This document shows positions 54,161-63,250 of a stretch of 64,000 nt of DNA, one piece after another. Position 1 is the stretch's first letter; every line of letters begins with the position of its first letter. The notes beneath the pieces are model-generated. The model made no database searches, was not told the DNA's origin, and saw nothing but the letters and a program-made list of their open reading frames with translations. The position numbers and the translations under genes were made by a program. The DNA comes from Scybalosoma faecavium. GTDB lineage: Bacteria > Bacillota > Clostridia > Christensenellales > Christensenellaceae. Location of the stretch: assembly GCA_018716135.1 (NCBI GenBank), contig DVKG01000006.1, positions 206,138 to 270,137 of the forward strand, written 5' to 3'.

Positions 54161-54877
54161 TCAATTTCTCGAACCGCCATTCCCGCCGAAAAGACGAAGA
54201 ACATACAGGAACAGATTTATAAAGTCCAGATAAAGCTGAAGCGCTGATATTACGGATGCCTTCTTCAGCATGACGGGATCATACTGGAAGCCGTAATAAA
54301 AGGCTTTGATTTTCTGAGTATCATATGCCGCAAAGCCCAAAAAGACCGCAACGCCCGCCAAATTTATCAACAGACTCATCCCTGATAGATTCAGGAAAAA
54401 GCTAAGCAGCGCCACCAGAATCAGGCCGAACAGCCCGAACATCAGCACCTTGCGCCAACTCGAAAGATCCTGCTTGGTCACATAGCCAAACACGCCCATT
54501 ATTCCGAATATTACTGCGCTGACCGCAAATATATATACGCACTCCGCTACATTGTATGTCAAAAATACGCTGGAGAACGTTATGCCGTTTATCGCAGAAT
54601 AGACCAGAAACAGCACTCTCGCCGCTCCTGCGGAGATCTTGTTAATCGACGCCGTAAGCGCTATTACTATTATTATCTCCACCAGCAATATTATCCAACA
54701 TGCCGCCCTGGTCCCATACACCAGCTTGAGCATAGACGGCGAGCTGATCGTAATCATTGAAATTATAAATGTAACCGCCAGACCTAAAAACATCCAAAGA
54801 TATGTTTTGGCAGTATATTTTCCTACTGATAACGCGCTTTTGCGAGCTTCACTGGGATCTACAAATCCTACAGGCAT
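54161..54877 (-). CDS. Bax inhibitor-1 / YccA-family membrane protein
   Basis: The 238-residue protein has seven membrane segments, the AAYDTQKIK motif near the C-terminus, and the LYLDFINLFLYVLRLFG ending typical of BI-1 family proteins such as YetJ, which leak calcium in a pH-dependent way. Physiological role unknown. It is 112 bases from the DUF2798 gene. Confidence 0.9.
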   Translation of the reverse strand: MPVGFVDPSEARKSALSVGKYTAKTYLWMFLGLAVTFIISMITISSPSMLKLVYGTRAACWIILLVEIIIVIALTASINKISAGAARVLFLVYSAINGITFSSVFLTYNVAECVYIFAVSAVIFGIMGVFGYVTKQDLSSWRKVLMFGLFGLILVALLSFFLNLSGMSLLINLAGVAVFLGFAAYDTQKIKAFYYGFQYDPVMLKKASVISALQLYLDFINLFLYVLRLFGGNGGSRN

Positions 54878-55098
54878 CTTCTTTCACTCCATTTCGTTTT
54901 TTGCTAATTTTTCTTTATACAATACTATCATCTTTTATTTCTCGGGTCAACAGCATTTGCGCTAAAATTTGGTGTAGAAACGGTGAAGAAAGCATGCTAT
55001 ACTTTACTTAAAATAATACGCCCGTTTGCTTCCGTATCCGCCGTTCGATAGGAGAACAACCTAAGTAAATGCCGGTACATTTTTTCAAGGAGAAAAAC

Positions 55099-55944
55099 AT
55101 GCAGAAATTAAAAACCTTCGCTCTTTTAACCGGAGGCACTTTGATTACCGTTACAGGAATTTACTTTTTTAAATTCCCTAACAACTTTTCTACCGGAGGA
55201 GTCTCCGGAATTTCACTCATTCTCAGCTCGCTGTTTCCCTCAATCTCCGCAGGTACATTCGTATGGATAATCAATATACTGCTTCTCATCCTCGGACTAA
55301 TCATCGTAGGCAGAGACTTCACCGTAAAAACAGTGTATTGCAGCCTTTTGATGTCCTTTTCTCTTCGCCTTCTGGAGATAATACTCCCCCTGAACGCGCC
55401 GCTGACAAATCAGCCCTTCCTCGAGCTTTGCTTCGCGGTGCTTCTCCCTGCCATAGGTTCGGCAATTCTTTTTAACTGCGCCGCCAGCACGGGAGGGACC
55501 GACATAACCGCCATGATACTCAAAAAATACACCTCATTAAACATAGGGCGAGCTCTTTTAATAGTAGACATAGGCGTTACGTTCAGCGCGTTTTTCGTTT
55601 TTGGTATAACAGTCGGCATGTTCTCCGTTCTCGGTCTCGTAGCCAAAACCGTGGTTGTAGATAACGTAATAGAAAGTTTCCACATGTCAAAATATTTGTT
55701 TATAATTACCAACAAACCTGACGATGTGGGTAACTTTATCACGAAGTTTGTACATAAGGATGCCACCACTTGGGAATGCCGCGGTTTTTATACAGGTGAA
55801 TCGCGCACGCTCATGCTCACCGTTATGCGCAGATCGCAGGCGCTCTTCGTCCGCAAATACGTTCGAGAGATAGACCCGAATTCATTTATAGTTATGTCCA
55901 ACTCAAGCGAAATTATCGGCAAAGGATTCCGTAATCAATTTTGA
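55099..55944 (+). CDS. YitT-family membrane protein with DUF2179 domain
   Basis: The 281-residue protein has five or six membrane segments (YitT_membrane), and a C-terminal DUF2179 domain (about 215-281, GFYTGESRTLMLTVMRRSQ). AAGGAG precedes the ATG at 55099. The function of the family is not settled. A terminator follows. Confidence 0.9.
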   Translation: MQKLKTFALLTGGTLITVTGIYFFKFPNNFSTGGVSGISLILSSLFPSISAGTFVWIINILLLILGLIIVGRDFTVKTVYCSLLMSFSLRLLEIILPLNAPLTNQPFLELCFAVLLPAIGSAILFNCAASTGGTDITAMILKKYTSLNIGRALLIVDIGVTFSAFFVFGITVGMFSVLGLVAKTVVVDNVIESFHMSKYLFIITNKPDDVGNFITKFVHKDATTWECRGFYTGESRTLMLTVMRRSQALFVRKYVREIDPNSFIVMSNSSEIIGKGFRNQF

Positions 55945-55956
55945 CAAATTTAGCAA

Positions 55957-55987
55957 AGCCTGACGAACTGAATCGTCAGGCTTTTTA
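55957..55987 (+). terminator. Terminator after the YitT gene
   Basis: Perfect 10-bp stem AGCCTGACGA/TCGTCAGGCT, then TTTTAT. Confidence 0.9.
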
Positions 55988-56014
55988 TCTTTAGTATATT
56001 TTTCGGAGATCTGC

Positions 56015-56416
56015 TTATGAATCTTTCCCTTCGTTCATTCTTGCCGCATTCTGTTCAAATGTCTTGTCAAGAGATTCAAAGAATTTGTCAAGAGAGGCGA
56101 TCTGATCAGGATCTACGACAGCGACCGCTTTTACATCGTCTCTGGAGACTACGGTGTATTTTGCACCGCTCGCCTGCCAATAGTGAATACTTGGGGAACC
56201 GAGTGTCATCTGATCGGAAAAACCGAGCAGATAGTCTGCACTGACGTTCAGCACGCGGACAACATCGCGGATGAAGTCAATGTCAGGGCGTCTCTTCTCG
56301 TTTACATAACGAGAAACCGTGGCTTCTGTCACGCCTGTTTCTTTAGCAAGTTCTTTCTGACGCATATTGCGCAGTTCCATAGCGTGAACCAATCTGCTTC
56401 CAAATGTTTTGTACAT
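56015..56416 (-). CDS. XRE-family helix-turn-helix regulator
   Basis: The 133-residue protein has a Cro/C1-type helix-turn-helix (MRQKELAKETGVTEATVSRYVNEKRRP, then ADYLLGFSD) and a C-terminal domain of unknown role. The ATG at 56416 follows GGAG by 8 bases; earlier in-frame ATGs lack one. Stand-alone gene with its own promoter. Confidence 0.88.
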   Translation of the reverse strand: MYKTFGSRLVHAMELRNMRQKELAKETGVTEATVSRYVNEKRRPDIDFIRDVVRVLNVSADYLLGFSDQMTLGSPSIHYWQASGAKYTVVSRDDVKAVAVVDPDQIASLDKFFESLDKTFEQNAARMNEGKDS

Positions 56417-56761
56417 GTCCTCTTCTCCTAAATCCTGCATTATTGCTCTGCCACACAATCAGCAGGGAGTTACATACGGGATTAAGCGAGTTACCGTGTT
56501 TCCATATTAGCAATATGCTGACCATACATATTTTTAATATACTCTGCTATATCGTGTGGTAAAACCATAATACTATTATTCCCTAAAAATGCTAATTTGT
56601 CAAGTATTCTGTATGGAAATCAACTAGAAAATAAATATTAATTTTTTTCTTAGCTTATTCTGTCTGCAAAAACTATCCTTAAAAAATACAGGAACGAGCA
56701 GAAAATAAATACCCATTAGGCAATTTTAGTAAGCATTTGCATTTATATTCATTCTTTGCCT
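56417..56761. other. AT-rich region with promoter of the XRE gene
   Basis: On the minus strand TTGACA (56603-56598) and AATAAT (56580-56575) have 17-base spacing, giving a leader of about 150 bases. I see no repeat or structured RNA in the remainder. Confidence 0.5.
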
Positions 56762-57439
56762 TTATTTTACTATCGTATAGACTTTTTCTACAGGCAGTTT
56801 TAGAGGGCTTTTTTGGTTTTCTTCAGGTATTCCGGTGGATATCATAGCTACCATATAAAACCCGAAATCCTCGCTCATATCAATTTTGCTTTCCAAACCT
56901 ATCTCTTTTTTCAGAACTTCTGTTATTCCCTCAGCTGCATAATTTGCGCTGGTCAGCCAGCATGAGCCATAGCCCAGGTCTACAGATTTAAGTATAAAGT
57001 TTTCGACGCTGGCGCCCAGCCCTTGAAGTCCCGGATTTGTACGATTCGTCAGCTCTTCGCCTATCTCATCCGGATATCCCGCAGTACGCATTTCATAATA
57101 GCCTGTCGGTCTGTATGTTCTGGAAAATACCACCGTAAGCAACGGCGCCTTCAGGAAAAACAGCGTAAGATGCTTGCAAAACTTGCGCAATCTATCGCCT
57201 GTGCCGTCTGCCTCGTCCATTCTATGCGCTATTTCTTCATTTTTTACTAATATTGCATCTGCTATTTTCTGCTTCAGCTCATCATTTTTTATGCATACAT
57301 AATACCAGTTTTGAATATTCTTTCCGGATGGAGCTTTATGAGCCGCCGCTACCATCTCAGCTATATGTTCATCCGGAATATCTCCTTCTTTATACTTTCG
57401 TATACTTTGTCTTGCGTCAATTACCTCTTGCAGCTGCAT
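56762..57439 (-). CDS. Nitroreductase-family flavoprotein (second)
   Basis: The 225-residue protein has the FMN-binding N-terminal pattern DARQSIRKYKEGDIPDE and later LGYGSCWLTSANYAAEG, the usual family C-terminal half. Normal length. Not adjacent to related genes; substrate unknown. Confidence 0.87.
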   Translation of the reverse strand: MQLQEVIDARQSIRKYKEGDIPDEHIAEMVAAAHKAPSGKNIQNWYYVCIKNDELKQKIADAILVKNEEIAHRMDEADGTGDRLRKFCKHLTLFFLKAPLLTVVFSRTYRPTGYYEMRTAGYPDEIGEELTNRTNPGLQGLGASVENFILKSVDLGYGSCWLTSANYAAEGITEVLKKEIGLESKIDMSEDFGFYMVAMISTGIPEENQKSPLKLPVEKVYTIVK

Positions 57440-57674
57440 AATATCTCCTCATCTCCTAAATTCTAATTTCTATTTTATATATTTAATTTTACCACTTTGT
57501 CCGCAAGCCTATATGTAGTTTTTATGAAATTTATATCCCAAATACTCCTTACTCATTCTATAGACTTTTCCTGACAAAAGTGCTAAACTGGCATTGTATG
57601 GTTTTTAATGCTTGACAACTATATTATGCACATTTTCGGACATAATATCTCAGAGAAAATGGAGTTGAATCTTT

Positions 57675-59096
57675 ATGAGAAAAACCAAAATAATTTGCAC
57701 ACAAGGTCCCGCAGTAGACAGCGATGAAATGGCGCGCAAGCTCATACTTGCGGGCATGGACTGCGCGCGCTTTAATTTTTCGCACGGCACTCACGCAGAG
57801 CATAAAGTGCGCATAGACAGAATTAAGCGTCTGCGCAAAGAGCTCGGCGTATGCACGGCGACTATGCTCGACACCAAAGGACCTGAAATCCGCGTCCGCA
57901 ATTTTAAAGACGGCGCGACCGTACTTACGGAAGGTCAGGAATTTACACTCGACACGGACGATTCTCTCGGAGACAACACGCGCATAGGCCTGACTTATCA
58001 TCATCTAGCGGAACACGTAAAACCGGGGACTGTAATACTGATGGACGACGGCAAGCTGGGTCTGGAAGTTCTGAGCGCCGACGCAGCTAAAGCTTCTGTA
58101 CTTTGCAAAGTCACTACCGGCGGAAAGCTCTCCAATCACAAAAGCATCAACCTCCCGGGAAATCCTATACCAATGCCCTATATCAGCAAAGCTGACAAAA
58201 GCGATATTCTCTTTGGAATTGAGCAGGAAGTCGACTTTATCGCTGCCAGCTTCGTCCGCTCGGCGCAGGACGTACACGACGTGCGCAAACTGCTTAAAGA
58301 AAACGGCGGCGAATCTATTCAGATAATCAGCAAGATAGAAAACAGCCAGGGCGTTGATAACCTCGACGAGATAATAGAAGCTTCGGATGGAATCATGGTA
58401 GCGCGCGGTGATCTCGGAGTAGAGATACCTTTTCGCGAGATACCCGCCCTTCAAAAATTAATGATAGAAAAATGCATCTATTCCGGCAAAATAGTAGTAA
58501 CCGCAACGCAAATGCTGGAATCTATGACGCACTCTCCCCGGCCCACACGCGCCGAGGTTTCCGACGTAGCCAACGCAGTTTATGACGGCACAACTGCAAT
58601 TATGCTTTCGGGCGAATCTGCCGCCGGCAAATTCCCCGCCGAAGCTGTTCGCACTATGGCGGAAATAGCCGAGTACACTGAATCGAGCATAGACTACCGA
58701 ACAGAGTTTGTGCGCGACAGCTACACTCTGGGGAAGAATATGGTAGATACGGCATGCGTCGCGGCCTGCGATGCAGCCAAATATATAGACGCCAAGGCTA
58801 TAGTCAGCGTAACCCGCTCCGGCCGCACAGCCGCTTTTTTATCAGATTTCAAACCCAATTGCCCCATAATAGCGCTCTGCTCGACAGACCGCGGAGTACA
58901 TCAGCTCAATTTGCGCTGGGGCGTCACCCCTATTCCCTCAAAGCATCACGATTCTTATGAAGCGTTATACAATGCTGCTGTCTCCGCCGCTCTGGAATCC
59001 GGAATAGTTCAAAAGGGCGATACGGTAGTAGTTGTAACCGGTTCTCGTGTCGGCGAAGGCTCCGTCTCAGACACTATCCGCATAGCCACACTCTAA
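57675..59096 (+). CDS. pyk: Pyruvate kinase
   Basis: The 473-residue glycolytic enzyme turns PEP and ADP into pyruvate and ATP. Motifs ARFNFSHGTH, IISKIENSQGV, VARGDLGVEIP and VTATQMLESMTHSPRPTRAE are intact. It lacks the extra PEP-utiliser-like C-terminal domain of Bacillus pyruvate kinases. Convergent to the sigK fragment. Confidence 0.97.
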   Translation: MRKTKIICTQGPAVDSDEMARKLILAGMDCARFNFSHGTHAEHKVRIDRIKRLRKELGVCTATMLDTKGPEIRVRNFKDGATVLTEGQEFTLDTDDSLGDNTRIGLTYHHLAEHVKPGTVILMDDGKLGLEVLSADAAKASVLCKVTTGGKLSNHKSINLPGNPIPMPYISKADKSDILFGIEQEVDFIAASFVRSAQDVHDVRKLLKENGGESIQIISKIENSQGVDNLDEIIEASDGIMVARGDLGVEIPFREIPALQKLMIEKCIYSGKIVVTATQMLESMTHSPRPTRAEVSDVANAVYDGTTAIMLSGESAAGKFPAEAVRTMAEIAEYTESSIDYRTEFVRDSYTLGKNMVDTACVAACDAAKYIDAKAIVSVTRSGRTAAFLSDFKPNCPIIALCSTDRGVHQLNLRWGVTPIPSKHHDSYEALYNAAVSAALESGIVQKGDTVVVVTGSRVGEGSVSDTIRIATL

Positions 59097-59104
59097 AAAA
59101 GCAG

Positions 59105-59476
59105 TCACTCTCCGCGCTCATAGAGCTTTTTAAGCTTGCTGAGCGCTCTTTTTTCTATTCTGGAGACATAAGAGCGCGATATCCCCAGGCGGGTCGCCAC
59201 TTCACGCTGAGGGAGCGGCTCTCCTCCTGATAAGGCATAACGCAGGATTATCACCACCCTCTCTCTGGCTGTAAGCTCAGAGAGATAGCCGCTTATTTTC
59301 TCCGCGCCAATTCGCATTATCACCTGTTCGCTCACATCTTCGCCCGAGTATTTGAGTATATCAGACAGGGAAATCGTGCTGCCGTCTTTATCCTCGCCTA
59401 TTGGCTCATACAGCGATACATCCCCCGCTGTTTTTTTCGTCTTGCGCAAATACATCAGTATTTCATTTGCTATCCT
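59105..59476 (-). CDS. sigK: SigK 3' half (C-terminal part of sigma-K), split gene
   Basis: Only the C-terminal ~123 residues of a sporulation sigma factor are present. They start in conserved region 2.4 (ANEILMYLRKTKK) and run through region 3 to the region 4 helix-turn-helix (ATRLGISRSYVSRIEKRAL). The end SRSYVSRIEKRAL is typical of sigma-K rather than sigma-E. Upstream of codon NEILMYLR sigma-factor homology stops and the frame enters the recombinase gene. The N-terminal half with the pro-sequence and regions 1-2 is not in the window, presumably beyond the right edge. By itself this fragment cannot make a sigma factor. Confidence 0.88.
   Translation of the reverse strand, partial: RIANEILMYLRKTKKTAGDVSLYEPIGEDKDGSTISLSDILKYSGEDVSEQVIMRIGAEKISGYLSELTARERVVIILRYALSGGEPLPQREVATRLGISRSYVSRIEKRALSKLKKLYERGE
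59463..59476. other. Probable element/sigK junction (attachment site)
   Basis: The frame-matched sigma-K homology begins here. AATGA (minus strand, 59467-59463) lies in the AAT GAA codons of NEILMYLR. As I recall, this same pentamer is the crossover repeat of the B. subtilis skin element. The TGA of the recombinase stop is part of it. Confidence 0.6.
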
Positions 59477-61292
59477 CCCCCCAATGCGTTTTTGATGCAC
59501 TGAGGGGATTAGTTTTTCCCAGGCAGTCATCCTCCATATCGTCAATATCATAATCGACATCAGAGAAGTTTACTAATTCATCTGTTCCATCAGCATCATC
59601 GTTATTATCAGATGCAACAGCAGCAATTTCCGGATATTCGATTTCATCATCTTTGACACCGAACAGAATGACATGAGCGTTGACACCGTCCCATACCACC
59701 TTACGTACGATGGTACGAATGGCAGCACGTTTCTGTTCGACAGTCATTTCATCAATACCATCCTTGAAGATCGTCAGCAGCTGACGAAGCAAATCAAATT
59801 CAATATCGCTGAGAGCGTGCTGTGAAGTCAGCCCCTCCAGTTCCTGAATACGCTGTCCAAGAGACTGGTATTCTCCATTCAACTGCTCAATTCGTTTGGT
59901 TACATGAGCCTTGGCAGGGCTGTCTCCCATATCCACAAGGGAGTCTACCAGAGAATTGATTTTCTTCTCTGTCTCTGCCTTTTCCTTTCGCAGATCATCC
60001 AGTCGCTGTTCATAGTCCATGCGATTACCGGTATAAAATCTGCGGCTCTGTTCCAATTGTGCAATGAAAGTATCCTTGTCCTCTGCAAGCATTTTAATCT
60101 GCTCGATTACAGCCATATCCAGTGTATTGCCATTGGCATTTTTACTGTTGCATACAGAACGCTGACTGCGTTCTTTCATTTTGCAAACATAGGTGTAAAT
60201 CACTTTGTCATCCGCAGTTTTGCGCTTGCTCATTTTCGGATACATACGCTCACCGCAGCTACAGAACAACAAGCCAGTCAGAAGTGCTTCATTACTGCGT
60301 GGTTTTCTGAAAGATTTGGATTTGTTTCGTTCTAAAGATTCTTGAATCTGTACCCACACTTTACCTGGAACCAAACCCGGATGCTTGCCGACAGATACAA
60401 TCCACTCGCTTGCAGGCAGGTATTTTGTAGCTCTGCCTTTTTCCTGATCGGTGCGATTGTAAGCCATAATACCGTGCTTGTTGTCAAAGGCATCTTTCTC
60501 CGAGAACAGGTCTGTGTCGTTCTGGATGAAGAAATTATAGGCATCTTCATCTGCAATCATATAAACCGGATTCTGCAAAATAGCTTTGATGGAAAATCGG
60601 GTAAAGTAATTGTTGTTCTTTGTCTTGATACCTTGTTTGATCAAAGCTGCTTCTGTCAATGTCAGTGAATCTGTTTCTATATACAAGTCATAAATCATTC
60701 TGACAATATCAGCTTCATCCGGAATTAGTTTCAGCTTGCAGGCTTTCTTTGATTTACCATCAATGGTAATGCTCTTAACTGCTTCGGAAGCATAGCCAGT
60801 AGGTGTTGTGCCACCAAGCCAGCGACCGGTCTTTGCCAGTTCGTGCATATTGTCACGGATACGCTCCGCAATGGTTTCACGCTCCAGCTGAGAGAAAACA
60901 GATGCGATATACATCATAGCTCGTCCCATAGGAGTGCTTGTGTCAAACTGCTCTTTAATAGAAACAAAAGAAATATCCAGACGAGCCAGTTCTTCAATCA
61001 GGCTGGCAAAGTCACTTATATTACGGCTGATACGGTCAAGACGATAAACTATGATAGCTTTGAACTTACGCTTCTTGGCAGCATCCATCATCTTCTTAAA
61101 ATCCGGACGATTCAGATTGCCACCGGAAAAGCCCTCATCTTCATATACCACAACTTTATCTACTGCTGCATCGCCAAAATGCACACGAACATATTCTTTA
61201 CATAGTTCTACCTGATTGCCGATACTTTCACCTTTTCCGGTAAATTTTGACTTACGGGAATAGATAGCTATGATGTCTCCATTTTTCCGCAT
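59463..61292 (-). CDS. Large serine recombinase (SpoIVCA/TnpX-like)
   Basis: The 609-residue site-specific recombinase has a catalytic Ser12 (AIYSRKS) in the resolvase domain (about 5-150, with YRLDRISRN and QLERETIAERIRDNM). A recombinase domain follows (about 170-290). A Cys zinc-ribbon region (SCGERMYPKMS) and a coiled-coil segment (about 415-475) come next. The C-terminus is acidic and its last codons (GEDSK) read into sigK DNA, with the stop codon in the candidate attachment site. It points into the sigK 3' half. It could excise the element during sporulation or be a general transposon integrase. Confidence 0.93.
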   Translation of the reverse strand: MRKNGDIIAIYSRKSKFTGKGESIGNQVELCKEYVRVHFGDAAVDKVVVYEDEGFSGGNLNRPDFKKMMDAAKKRKFKAIIVYRLDRISRNISDFASLIEELARLDISFVSIKEQFDTSTPMGRAMMYIASVFSQLERETIAERIRDNMHELAKTGRWLGGTTPTGYASEAVKSITIDGKSKKACKLKLIPDEADIVRMIYDLYIETDSLTLTEAALIKQGIKTKNNNYFTRFSIKAILQNPVYMIADEDAYNFFIQNDTDLFSEKDAFDNKHGIMAYNRTDQEKGRATKYLPASEWIVSVGKHPGLVPGKVWVQIQESLERNKSKSFRKPRSNEALLTGLLFCSCGERMYPKMSKRKTADDKVIYTYVCKMKERSQRSVCNSKNANGNTLDMAVIEQIKMLAEDKDTFIAQLEQSRRFYTGNRMDYEQRLDDLRKEKAETEKKINSLVDSLVDMGDSPAKAHVTKRIEQLNGEYQSLGQRIQELEGLTSQHALSDIEFDLLRQLLTIFKDGIDEMTVEQKRAAIRTIVRKVVWDGVNAHVILFGVKDDEIEYPEIAAVASDNNDDADGTDELVNFSDVDYDIDDMEDDCLGKTNPLSASKTHWGEDSK

Positions 61293-61333
61293 TTCATATC
61301 CTCCTTATCTTGATATGTGATGTGTCTTGTGGT

Positions 61334-61362
61334 ATTATAACATAGCGTATCTATAAAGTAAA
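61334..61362 (-). promoter_or_regulatory. Promoter of the recombinase gene
   Basis: On the minus strand TTTACT (61362-61357) and TATAAT (61339-61334) have 17-base spacing, a housekeeping-type layout. I see no sigma-E type sequence here. Confidence 0.7.
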
Positions 61363-61380
61363 CAGATTGGAGGTATTTCG

Positions 61381-61755
61381 ATGAAATCATTGTTTGAAGA
61401 AATGGGCGGTACATATACATTGGGAGCAGACGGAATGTATTATCCGGATTTGGAACTGCCGGTTGATGAAGAACCCCACTATGGAAAGTATGGTCGTATG
61501 CGTAAAGCCTACATAAAAGAGCATCGTCCTTGGCTGTACACAGAGCTTTTGTTCGGAGGTAAACTGGTTTCTCACTTAAATAGCATTGATGATACAGCTC
61601 ATCAGAGAATGAAACTGCTGATCCAACAAATGCAGGAGCAGCAAGGCGTAAATGAGGAATTAAAAGCTCGTGATCAGATGGGTTGGGTAGGTGCTTGTAA
61701 TAATATCCGCAATGCTGCGGAAGAAATCGTCTTAAATGAATTGATATATTGTTAA
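61381..61755 (+). CDS. tnpV: TnpV-like transposon protein
   Basis: The 124-residue protein resembles TnpV of the Tn4451 family. MGGTYTLGADGMYYPDLELP, HYGKYGRMRKAYIKEHRP and the C-terminal NNIRNAAEEIVLNELIY are characteristic as I recall them. Its biochemical role is not established. GGAGG lies 7 bases before the ATG. Divergent from the recombinase, 88 bases apart, and followed by a terminator. Confidence 0.87.
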   Translation: MKSLFEEMGGTYTLGADGMYYPDLELPVDEEPHYGKYGRMRKAYIKEHRPWLYTELLFGGKLVSHLNSIDDTAHQRMKLLIQQMQEQQGVNEELKARDQMGWVGACNNIRNAAEEIVLNELIYC

Positions 61756-61762
61756 AAATGAA

Positions 61763-61805
61763 GGCCATCACGGTTCTCTATTTGAGAACCAGTGATGGTC
61801 TTTAT
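61763..61805 (+). terminator. Terminator after tnpV
   Basis: Long stem GCCATCAC/GTGATGGT plus an inner GGTTCTC/GAGAACC stem, followed by TCTTTAT. Confidence 0.75.
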
Positions 61806-61821
61806 CTTAATGCGAATTTAA

Positions 61822-61835
61822 TGCCAAAACTGGCA
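61822..61835. promoter_or_regulatory. Palindrome upstream of element trkH
   Basis: TGCCA-AAAC-TGGCA lies between tnpV and trkH; a possible operator. Further ATGCC copies lie beside it. No regulator for it is in the visible part. Confidence 0.4.
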
Positions 61836-61903
61836 TGCTAATGCCCATTTTATGGTTGAAATGCAATAATATAATTAAGAAAACGAACATTGGAGGTGTT
61901 GAG

Positions 61904-63232
61904 ATGGGAAAACTGGAACGTAAATTATCCTCCTCACAGATGATCATTCTCGGTTTTGCCACTGTCATATTGTTGGGTGCGCTGCTTCTGATGCTGCCGG
62001 TATCCAGTAAAAGTGGAGAGATTACACCGTTTCTGGATTGTCTGCTGACATCGACTTCGGCGGTTTGTGTGACCGGACTTGTGGTTTATGATACGGCGGC
62101 ACATTGGACAGCGTTTGGGCAGGCAATCATTATTGTGTTAATTCAAATCGGCGGCATGGGCGTTATCACAGTAGCTGCTGCGATTACAATGGCAGCAGGA
62201 AAGAAAATCTCCTTGATGCAAAGAAGCACAATGCAGGATGCAATTTCCGCACCGCAGGTTGGCGGCATTGTCCGATTCACTGGCTTCATCTTGAAAGGCA
62301 TCGTAATTATTGAGCTTTTGGGCGCAGCGATCATGGCTCCTGTGTTCATCGGGGATTACGGATTTGGCGAAGGTCTTTGGATGGCAGTATTTCACTCCAT
62401 CTCAGCCTTCTGTAATGCCGGTTTTGACATTGTAAATGATGGTATTCTGTTCAATTCTTTGATGGGATATGCTGCGAATCCAATTATCAATCTGGCAATC
62501 ATACTACTGATTATCATCGGCGGACTTGGATTTTTGACTTGGAGAGATATTTGCACCAATGGCATCCACATAAAGCGATACCGTATGCAAAGCAAAGTTA
62601 TCCTTACTGTTACCTCAGGATTGATACTGATTCCAACGGTCTACTTCTTCTTTTTTGAACTGGCACATCTTCCGTTTGCAGAACGCTTTTGGGGATCCTT
62701 GTTCCAAGCGGTTACACCGAGAACAGCAGGCTTTAACACCGTGGACTTGAATGCAATGAGCGAAACTGGACAGATGATTACATCATTGTTGATGATCATT
62801 GGCGGTGCGCCCGGTTCTACGGCAGGAGGTATGAAAGTTACTACCTTTGCAGTAATGATATCTGTCGCAGCGGCAGTCTTTCAAAAACGTCAGAATGGCC
62901 GTTTCTTCGGGCGACGCATCGATGATGATACCGTAAAAAATGCGGCAACGGTGTTCTTTATGTATATTTCGTTATTTCTTCTTGGTGGCATGGCAATCAG
63001 TAAACTGGAAAATCTTCCGCTTGTAACTTGCCTGTATGAAAGTGCATCGGCGATTGGCACAGTCGGTTTGACACTGGGTATCACACCGGAACTTGGAGCT
63101 ATAAGCAAACTGATTCTGATTGCACAGATGTATATTGGCAGAGTTGGTGGGCTGACGCTGATCTTCGCTACACTGCCGGCAACAAAAAACACATTATCAA
63201 AACTCCCTGTCGAGAAAATCTCGGTAGGTTAA
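61904..63232 (+). CDS. trkH: TrkH/KtrB potassium channel subunit (element copy)
   Basis: The 442-residue protein is a paralogue of the chromosomal TrkH at 38.8 kb with the same filter segments (AVCVTGLV, FCNAGFD, PRTAGFN, IGTVGLT) but clearly different sequence and AT-richer codons. ATG at 61904 with GGAGG 7 bases before. It forms an operon with the trkA copy 18 bases downstream. Confidence 0.93.
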   Translation: MGKLERKLSSSQMIILGFATVILLGALLLMLPVSSKSGEITPFLDCLLTSTSAVCVTGLVVYDTAAHWTAFGQAIIIVLIQIGGMGVITVAAAITMAAGKKISLMQRSTMQDAISAPQVGGIVRFTGFILKGIVIIELLGAAIMAPVFIGDYGFGEGLWMAVFHSISAFCNAGFDIVNDGILFNSLMGYAANPIINLAIILLIIIGGLGFLTWRDICTNGIHIKRYRMQSKVILTVTSGLILIPTVYFFFFELAHLPFAERFWGSLFQAVTPRTAGFNTVDLNAMSETGQMITSLLMIIGGAPGSTAGGMKVTTFAVMISVAAAVFQKRQNGRFFGRRIDDDTVKNAATVFFMYISLFLLGGMAISKLENLPLVTCLYESASAIGTVGLTLGITPELGAISKLILIAQMYIGRVGGLTLIFATLPATKNTLSKLPVEKISVG

Positions 63233-63250
63233 GAACAAGGAGGTTCTGTT

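Noticed and set aside
59105..59560. Complete small sigma factor starting at 59560
   Set aside because: The first 28 codons have no sigma-factor similarity and are element DNA. Region 2 is absent, so this is the 3' half of a split gene.
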